Assembly: GCA_942486035.1 (NCBI GenBank)
Contig: CALNXK010000021.1
Span: 1,050,001-1,114,000 of the forward strand
Source: Porites lobata
Lineage: Eukaryota; Cnidaria; Anthozoa; Scleractinia; Poritidae
Length of the DNA: 64,000 bases
Direction of reading: 5' to 3'
This document shows positions 61,101 through 64,000 of the stretch, piece by piece. Under the pieces are notes generated by a model. The model had not been told where the DNA came from. It was given only the letters and a program-made list of their open reading frames with translations, and searched no databases. Numbering within the stretch: the stretch's first letter is position 1; every line of letters begins with the position of its first letter. The translations under genes and the position numbers were made by a program.

Positions 61101-63537
61101 TTGTTTTGATGAGAATTGATAATTATAACAACGTTTAAATACGCTGTTCAATGGATTGGTCCTCAGACACTATGGTGTTTTCATGTGATTTTCACGCATA
61201 TATTAACTACACTTATGCAGTCTTTAAAGGCACTGACATTTAAATCCGAAAAAAGCCTTTCGCCTTAATCTCTCTATTCCCAAATGAGGTCCCATTTCTT
61301 ACCGTTATATGTTTATGTTAATTGACCTTGTTGAACTTATTTTTAACAACAAAAAAAGATTCCTTTAAATTCTGTTCATGCTGAATAGGCCAGTGAGGCT
61401 GAAATAGAATGGATACAATAATTGTATCCATTCTATTAATTATTAATCAGGGTTGTCAAAAGTAGCCTGCTGCCGGCGAAAATCGCTGCCTACTTGGTTA
61501 GTATTGGCTAGCTACTCTGCTTAGCATTTCTTTACAGATGGCATTCTTTAAATAAAATATCCTTGGACTAGCCGCTTACTTTGACAACTCAGTCATCTAC
61601 TTCAAAACTTTCTGACAACCCTGAATTAATATATGTATAATATTTAGCTGCTTACATCCTTGCATAAAATTTTACAGTGAGCTTTTCTAAGAAGGAAATA
61701 TTTACATTTTAACACGTACCTTCTTACAAATACCCCTTTTCCACTTTCTTTCCTGCACAAAGTCAGTTGCTAACCAGGTCATCTCTTCAAGGAGATAGTC
61801 CCAGTGTGCTTTACACCTATCTGATTCCTTGACTTTAGGGAGACGGGTCAAAGACCAGAGACCTTCCTTACGCAGTTCAGATACTCTTTTGAGTACTTCT
61901 GCCTCTTTCTTTGCTTCAACAGCAATATCCTCTGTACTGCTGAATGACTGTTCAAGCATGGAGGATAACGATTGTCCTCTGGTGCTTCTCGCTCCATGAG
62001 GATGCACAGTAGGTCCATTAGATATTGCCTGACTTGGCACTCCAGATTGAACTGCACTGACACCAGACACATGGCTTTTGGCCACTGTGCCTACTGCTGC
62101 ATGATTACTTTCGAAATGATTGGTCCCGTGGCCAGGCGGAACATGCATTTCTAGAGGAGGATTTGGTAATGACATTGACCTAGAAAATGGAGGAGGGTTG
62201 CTGACTACGTTTGTTCTTGAAAGAGGTTGGTTTCCAGTAAATGGAGAAACATTAGGTGCAATTCCATCAGAAATTTGTGGGTTATAATTAGAATTTGCAT
62301 TGAAATTGCCTGGCACTGATTTTCGAGGATCAAGACCAGCTTGTTCATGAACTTGTCTTTGCAATGCAGTCAAGTCTGTAACACCAGCATTGCTAGCATC
62401 TGCTTGTTGCTGAGGCCACATAAAACTTTGTGGTAACCTAGAAGATGGCGACACAGTCATTGCAGTAAGTGAAGGATTCATACCAGATGTATCATCCAAG
62501 CGATTTGAGTTGAGAAACTGTAAAAATTGTGGACTTGGCCTCTTTTTCCACATTAAGAAATCCATCATACTGCCTCCACTTTGAAGAAAAAACAACTCTT
62601 GTAGCTTCTCACGATAATTTGCCTTTAAGGTTTCAATTTCTCCGTTAAAATATCCAATTACAAGTGGTCGTAACTTTCCTGTTTCAATTAAATCAGATGA
62701 TACAGGGAATCCGGGAGATTTATCTCCCCTGTTTGCTACACCATGATTTCTGCTAACACTGACTGAACCATGAGGATTCAAAGCATTTCCTGTGGGTTGA
62801 TTTCGACCAGGTGACAACTGATTTGTAAATAGTGCTGGATTCTGTAATGACTGTGTCCTGTGAGATGTATTGTACCCGAGATGATGAATGGTGCCGCCTT
62901 GAGAGGGACTTCCCCCACTGTAAACAAACTGATCCCTGGGATTAGAGAAAGGTTCAGATGAATAAGGAACTGTAAAGTTCGGATCTGCAGGACTTAACTG
63001 AGATGCATCAGGCATCCCTGCATAAAATTCAGGAGTTTTTAAACCGGAGCCTCTGGGACTCATTGAGCCTGGACCACGAGAAAGCGTGTATGTTACACTA
63101 CTAGGTGTTGCGCATGAAGGCGTGGAAGGAAGAGCTGAAGGAGACAGAGCTGGTGACACATGCATTGGTGAAGAAGACTGGTAATGTGATGGCGAAACAA
63201 CTGGGTGAGGAAATGGGGAACAGGGAGACAATTCTCCTGTTGACCCCACAGGCTGACTAAAACTACGCTGGAATCCATGGTAGCTCACGCTTCTATGAGG
63301 GCTAACAGGTTGCACCGATCGCGTCGGACTTGGAGTCGAACTGGCTCCATGAGGTCCTAGATATTGAAATGAGGCTTGCGAGTAAGGCGAGGTCGGTACA
63401 TTTTCTACACCATCCAACGACCTGGCCACTTTAATATCATTGCTATGATGTCTTTCCAAGTCATGAGAAGGCGTCCTGCGAACTCTTCTGCGAGGAGTTT
63501 CATCGTGATATTGCGACGATTCGCTGTTTCGCCGCAT
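29253..63537 (-). CDS. EP400: EP400/Domino-type SNF2 chromatin remodeller, 41 coding exons
   Basis: ATP-dependent remodeller of the INO80/SWR1 class, nuclear. Relatives exchange H2A.Z and scaffold the Tip60/NuA4 acetyltransferase complex. I joined 41 exons with GT-AG borders and matching phases to give 2,955 codons. Coding order: EP400-type N-region (1-606), HSA (about 550-655), acidic linker (to 977), ATPase lobe 1 (978-1270), long insertion, lobe 2 (about 1670-1900), SANT (about 2227-2304), Q-rich tail (2434-2955). N- and C-terminal motifs (GGTIHHLG, LQELFFLQ..MMDFL, PREEGK, QMRLRNPPKH) match EP400; the ATPase and the SPFYL motif before exon 16 match SRCAP/Domino. The start at 63537 is the first in-frame ATG. 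Exon coordinates are in the block entries below. A shorter isoform is likely (43581). Exon borders were predicted by eye. Confidence 0.9.
30527..36815 (-). CDS. EP400: EP400-like exons 32-40: post-SANT helix and Q/S/T-rich region
   Basis: Exons 36723-36815, 36005-36147, 35407-35460, 34591-34687, 33975-34193, 33407-33488, 33024-33190, 31972-32130, 30527-30566. Exon 34 DPQMKNFKHSAVLVA and exon 35 SGISEEKTLNPVQLATQKAE, ERIAREKAAAQ match the human NPKHASVLAESG..KPLPPIQVASLRAERIAKEK segment. Exon 36 begins with a CAG-encoded glutamine run of about 14. Exon 38 has SIVVNTHKG and SFATINKRM, the counterpart of NVIVNTIAG..TFQSINKRL. Exon 39 is A/S/T-rich. A retrotransposon fragment sits between exons 39 and 40. 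Confidence 0.85.
31100..31866 (-). mobile_element. 5'-truncated non-LTR retrotransposon (CR1/L2-like), intron 39
   Basis: A 202-codon frame (31255-31863) gives the thumb/C-terminal part of a reverse-transcriptase protein: LVFSKMLYCSSVWSNT, NRLQSIQNFASKIVT, ELNWLPVKEQLFYRD, then RTFSYRGAYIWNNL and FKSALKDTLL. The minus-strand 3' end carries a (TTA)n tail at about 31104-31125, usual for CR1/L2-type elements. Endonuclease and RT catalytic parts are missing. It lies in the same orientation as the host gene and the frame is open, so the insertion is probably young. Confidence 0.8.
32646..32798. mobile_element. MITE, intron 38
   Basis: Inverted ends: TAGCCTGTGAAGCAGTCGTT on the left and, read on the minus strand, TAGCCTACATAGCAGTCGTT on the right, both continuing into TCC.CTTCC.xTTAGCCA. 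No coding capacity. Confidence 0.6.
34905..35272. repeat. MITE-like repeat, intron 34
   Basis: Begins CCCGGGGAGGGGTACTTTAG and ends GCAGTACCCCCTGTA, giving short inverted termini (GGGGTACT / AGTACCCC). Inside are repeated CTATCCTAGAGTA and CCCTATACTAGAGTAAAC motifs. No coding capacity. Confidence 0.5.
36281..36705. mobile_element. MITE with ACAGTTGAACCTTC ends, intron 32
   Basis: Left end ACAGTTGAACCTTCCGTAAG then CGACCACC; right end read on the minus strand ACAGTCAAACCTTCATGTGC then GACCATC. About 425 bp, non-coding. It nearly fills the space between exons 32 and 33. Confidence 0.65.
37154..39434 (-). CDS. EP400: EP400-like exons 29-31: SANT/Myb-like domain
   Basis: Exons 39384-39434, 38657-38782, 37154-37210. 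Continuous translation runs PEWLIHEDWALLQ, then AVNSLQELPVDLAVNVPSQ, TPNWDIVCNIVN, then CRDRYLNIIIPREEGKLPL. This matches the EP400 SANT domain (EDWALLQAVKQL, HTPNWDLVSDVVNS, QCRNRYENVIIPREEGK). In relatives the domain binds histone tails or TIP60. A CAGGG-ended hAT-like element (38043-38475) lies in the intron between exons 30 and 31. Confidence 0.92.
38043..38475. mobile_element. Non-autonomous hAT-like element (CAGGGCTGTCAA ends), intron 30
   Basis: Terminal inverted repeats CAGGGCTGTCAA/TTGACAGCCCTG, flanked by CATAAT on both sides. CAGGG termini are usual for hAT elements, although the clear duplication is 6 bp rather than 8. 433 bp with no transposase. Shares its ends with 61448-61623. 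Confidence 0.7.
39608..41437 (-). CDS. EP400: EP400-like exons 26-28
   Basis: Exons 41402-41437, 40180-40379, 39608-39761. Exon 26 is a 12-codon micro-exon VYVNDVTGEEMP; with exon 27 it gives EEMP|IWTPPTPP, matching EVMPLWTPPTPPQDDSDIY of human EP400. Exon 27 has ELYVDPTLGYLYESAPM and LPPMYL; exon 28 has a basic KKSKMKQIKQ segment (possible nuclear signal). These exons are reached only by the long isoform. Confidence 0.88.
41497..41630. mobile_element. Palindromic MITE, intron 25
   Basis: Left arm TATATGTTGTTGTAAAATTT then TATCCTTG; right arm on the minus strand TATATGTTGTAGTTCAATTT then TATCCTTGG. The arms are about 50 bp each around a short centre. No coding capacity. Confidence 0.65.
42346..42485. 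mobile_element. Short palindromic MITE, intron 25
   Basis: Arms share GGAAA..GACTGAGTTA and CAAGGACTTCTGGGA in inverted orientation, with about 140 bp in all. It lies past the candidate polyadenylation signal of the short isoform. Confidence 0.6.
43217..43222 (-). terminator. Candidate polyadenylation signal for the short isoform
   Basis: AATAAA on the minus strand (TTTATT on plus) about 360 bp past the TAG at 43581, within an AT-rich intron. It would give an ordinary-length 3' UTR. Chance occurrence cannot be ruled out. Confidence 0.4.
43581..43955 (-). CDS. EP400: Alternative terminal exon: SRCAP-like basic tail (short isoform)
   Basis: If the GTTAAA donor inside exon 25 is not used, the frame runs on for 81 codons, very rich in K, R and S (KKNKSKRRSRPNSR, SSKRVTRRTK), and stops at TAG 43583-43581. 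The product would have about 2,176 residues and lack the SANT and Q-rich parts. SRCAP has a similar basic stretch (HRRSKKAK) at this place, and Drosophila domino makes DOM-B and DOM-A by alternative ends. An AATAAA lies about 360 bp beyond the stop. Open frame and signal are seen; use of the isoform is inferred. Confidence 0.65.
   Translation of the reverse strand, partial: DEVEMAKKDWELGHLQALKKEEEKRAAEEEDEILYTYSRENALQVKKNKSKRRSRPNSRCSSKKSLSSKQTKKLSEPKVTSKEAPVAVRNSRSTSRASSQASSRSSSCSSSKRVTRRTKFPDEN
43824..46113 (-). CDS. EP400: EP400-like exons 21-25: post-ATPase region
   Basis: Exons 45922-46113, 44899-45021, 44412-44471, 44221-44304, 43824-43955. Exon 21 starts GTLKDLFTIE and is E/P-rich. 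Exon 22 has EDEQDACAATRAKAEQAAEL, close to SRCAP. Exon 24 is MTPVERYAIRFLES, matching LTPIERYAMKFLE (SRCAP) and LTPIEKYALNYLE (EP400). Exon 25 ends ILYTYSRENALQ, the counterpart of ELLTYTREDAYS in EP400, and uses a weak GTTAAA donor for the long form. Confidence 0.85.
45116..45190. repeat. Intronic repeat copy 1 (paired with 50329-50402)
   Basis: About 75 bp nearly identical in direct orientation to a stretch in another intron. Both contain TCAAGGTCATTCAAAAACAC and CAGAACTTC. It is probably a small dispersed repeat. Confidence 0.6.
46501..47275 (-). mobile_element. 5'-truncated non-LTR retrotransposon, intron 20
   Basis: A 126-codon frame (46732-47112) plus upstream remnant (YGISVWGGL, then ALEALHGRAARIIL and a stop) forms the region following the RT domain of a non-LTR element; downstream motifs include FVARRGAIVWNTL. 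The 3' end on the minus strand is AATAAAGATT then a (ATTG)n tail at 46501-46526. It differs in family from the copy at 31100 (different tail unit). It lies just downstream of the exon carrying ATPase motifs V and VI, and the exon 20 donor at 47315 is intact. Confidence 0.75.
47316..50083 (-). CDS. EP400: EP400-like exons 17-20: SNF2 ATPase lobe 2
   Basis: Exons 49881-50083, 49709-49763, 48914-49028, 47316-47627. Exon 17 FVFVIPKATAPP and FPEVRLIQYDCGK; exon 19 motif IV VLIFTQMTKMLDVLESFL and LRLDGTTRVEQRQ; exon 20 motif V STRSGGLGVNLTGADTV and motif VI QAQDRCHRIGQ with the arginine finger, then RTVEENILKKANQK. These are intact catalytic motifs. Vertebrate EP400 has lost several (STHSRTTGINL, CDRIGRC). 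Exon 20 ends FKE before a GTGAGT donor. Confidence 0.93.
50329..50402. repeat. Intronic repeat copy 2 (paired with 45116-45190)
   Basis: Direct-orientation partner of the 75-bp stretch in the intron between exons 21 and 22, here in the intron between exons 16 and 17. Differences are a few single bases. Confidence 0.6.
50696..53052 (-). CDS. EP400: EP400-like exons 14-16: ATPase insertion
   Basis: Exons 52986-53052, 51551-52522, 50696-50922. Exon 14 has SGHFLSVINILMQLRK; exon 15 opens VCNHPDLFEPRPTVSP. Together they form the start of the long insertion that splits the ATPase of INO80/SWR1-class enzymes and holds RuvB-like helicases in relatives. Exon 15 then turns to a P/Y/G-rich disordered segment (PPPPYSAHPQHRMHG, GYGRAPPPPYPGHAAGY) and ends with SPFYL, as SRCAP does just before a KRAKER-type helix (exon 16: ENLAEKRAKERKQKLTRI). 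Exon 16 ends with PVYGVDLV and MREIIRR. Confidence 0.88.
53543..55575 (-). CDS. EP400: EP400-like exons 10-13: SNF2 ATPase lobe 1
   Basis: Exons 55261-55575, 54723-54833, 54368-54619, 53543-53679. Q-motif region LREYQLIGLDWL; Walker A DEMGLGKT; motif Ia LVVVPTSVMLNWE; Walker B as DEAQ split by an intron (LDE|AQNIKN); motif III LLLTGTPLQNSLMELW; then PFLLRRLKQEVE. All are canonical. Human EP400 has DEAGLGKT and DSPLHNT at the matching places, so this protein is closer to SRCAP and Domino in its catalytic core. Confidence 0.92.
55977..60565 (-). CDS. EP400: EP400-like exons 2-9: HSA end and acidic linker
   Basis: Exons 60425-60565, 59549-59747, 58024-58273, 57731-57829, 56998-57155, 56720-56824, 56569-56636, 55977-56069. 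Exon 2 completes the HSA helix (RLRKIAASISKEIKQFW, close to human EP400). Exon 3 holds a VQYKVQSRLEENRKKALDLQ helix. Exons 4-8 are rich in D, E and S (DNDDDDSSAESD, TEEGTEEDDEQTLEEEE), typical of the histone-dimer-binding linker in SWR1-class ATPases. Exon 7 has MPIEELMKMY, the counterpart of LPLLDLMKLYEG. Phases agree across all borders. Confidence 0.85.
58640..58935 (+). mobile_element. tRNA-derived SINE, intron 3
   Basis: A-box-like GGTGGTGCAGTGG (58671 onward) and B box GGTTCAATTCC (58696-58706) form a split RNA polymerase III promoter. They are followed by a body with GGTTGAGTTTGTTG, GTTCTCTCCTTTGCTC and TCCGGTTTTCCCC, a layout I know from coral SINEs. It lies antisense to the host gene. 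No tRNA gene is implied, since the region lacks a cloverleaf. Confidence 0.65.
60633..60815. mobile_element. Tc1/mariner-type MITE, intron 1
   Basis: Inverted ends of about 33 bp: left ...CCAGAAAAAAATAGTTGGGA then CACTT; right on the minus strand CAGTCTCAGTCAAAATGTTT then GGGACACTT. Flanked by TA at both ends. No coding capacity. Confidence 0.65.
61402..61437. repeat. 36-bp near-perfect palindrome
   Basis: AATAGAATGGATACAAT followed by its inverse, with almost no loop. It lies immediately left of the hAT-like element at 61448. Confidence 0.6.
61448..61623. mobile_element. Short hAT-like element (CAGGGTTGTCA ends), intron 1
   Basis: Termini CAGGGTTGTCA/TGACAACCCTG with ATTAAT on both sides (allowing one base offset). 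176 bp, a deletion derivative or close relative of the 433-bp element at 38043. Confidence 0.65.
61720..63537 (-). CDS. EP400: EP400-like exon 1: N-terminal region and start of HSA domain
   Basis: 606 codons from ATG 63537 (context GAAGTGATGCGG) to a GTACGT donor. Residues 1-310 are S/P-rich and probably disordered, with the conserved GGTIHHLG at about 214-221. Residues about 312-328 carry LQELFFLQ..GSMMDFL, a helix conserved with vertebrate EP400. The HSA domain starts near 552 (ELRKEGLW, HWDYLLEEM, DFVQERKWK); in relatives it binds actin and Arp4. An open frame continues upstream to 63714 but has no in-frame ATG. Confidence 0.88.
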
Positions 63538-64000
63538 CACTTCAACTCCGCAAGGTGCTTGTTTGACATAATATTCCCATCCTGTGAAGGAAACGTCCCA
63601 AGCATCCTGCAAGAGGAAATGCCGTTTTCGGTCAATTTCATACAAGGCAGAGCATGCGCGACATTGCCGCCATTTTGGTTTTTCATAACGAACAACAGCA
63701 TTGATCGCATCCACAAAATTAATGCACTAAAACTACCCATCCATCCCAAATTTACTCACACTTTTATCCACTGGTAACCTTTCGATTTTTTCCTGAGGTT
63801 TTCGAAACGTATTCCAAAGTTTTTCTCAACAAAAAAGCACAATTTATCTTCACAAGCTCTGCCGAATTTCCGCCTCGAAGACAGCTTTGATATGCGCTTG
63901 GCCACCACACCACCCTAGAGCATCACGGGAATTCACCATCATAAAAGAGGCCCGGCAGCTTGGCACTACTCTCAAAAAATGAGAAAATAAATAATGCAGT
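63538..64000 (-). promoter_or_regulatory. 5' UTR and promoter region of the EP400-like gene
   Basis: On the minus strand AAAATGGCGGC (63676-63666) matches the YY1 site often found just downstream of the start site in TATA-less housekeeping promoters. Its own ATG opens an 11-codon uORF (M-A-A-M-S-R...) that stops before the main ATG. A possible acceptor (TTTCCTCTTGCAG) lies near 63607 and a possible donor GTGAGT near 63765, so a 5' UTR intron is conceivable. No TATA box was seen. Confidence 0.4.

Noticed and set aside
1..64000. CRISPR arrays, operons or bacterial features
   Set aside because: Intron-rich eukaryotic sequence; the only regular repeats are microsatellites, foldback elements and the segmental duplication.

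Overview
This is eukaryotic DNA, most likely from an anthozoan cnidarian and probably a stony coral. That is inferred from three things: intron-rich genes with GT-AG junctions, single-exon class A receptors in a tandem array, and many short inverted-repeat elements plus a tRNA-derived SINE of types common in corals. The species cannot be fixed from the window. Every gene I can support lies on the minus strand.

Layout. 1-4221 is gene-poor and full of mobile elements: a foldback element, a 1.25-kb DNA transposon with an acidic ORF, and a probable retroelement tail. 4222-29250 is a tandem segmental duplication with three full units (about 9.0, 6.7 and 7.3 kb) and a fourth partial unit that runs into the end of the neighbouring gene. 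Each full unit carries one intact 7TM receptor (7888-8790, 16744-17646, 23817-24707) and a short remnant of the last exon of the neighbouring gene, broken inside its CAG/CTG (polyglutamine) tract. Later insertions tell the units apart: a 77-bp palindrome and a nested transposon pair in unit A, a 235-bp MITE in unit C and a foldback element at the C/D junction.

29253-63537 is one large gene that I could trace through 41 coding exons with consistent reading phase (2,955 codons before the stop). It is an EP400/SRCAP/Domino-class chromatin remodeller: an EP400-type N-terminus, HSA domain, split SNF2 ATPase, SANT domain and Q-rich C-terminus. The ATPase keeps canonical motifs, as SRCAP and Domino do, where vertebrate EP400 is degenerate. 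Exon 25 can either splice on to the SANT/Q-rich half or read through to a basic, SRCAP-like 81-codon tail ending at 43581, with an AATAAA signal further on. One gene may therefore make both the SRCAP-like and the EP400-like product, as Drosophila domino does. Its introns hold two 5'-truncated non-LTR retrotransposons, a SINE, two related CAGGG-ended hAT-like elements and several MITEs.

The remodeller (histone H2A.Z/H4 acetylation pathway) and the receptors (orphan, surface signalling) have no evident functional link. They share history: the duplication that multiplied the receptors had one breakpoint inside the remodeller's final exon. All calls come from reading the sequence; no alignment or database search was run.
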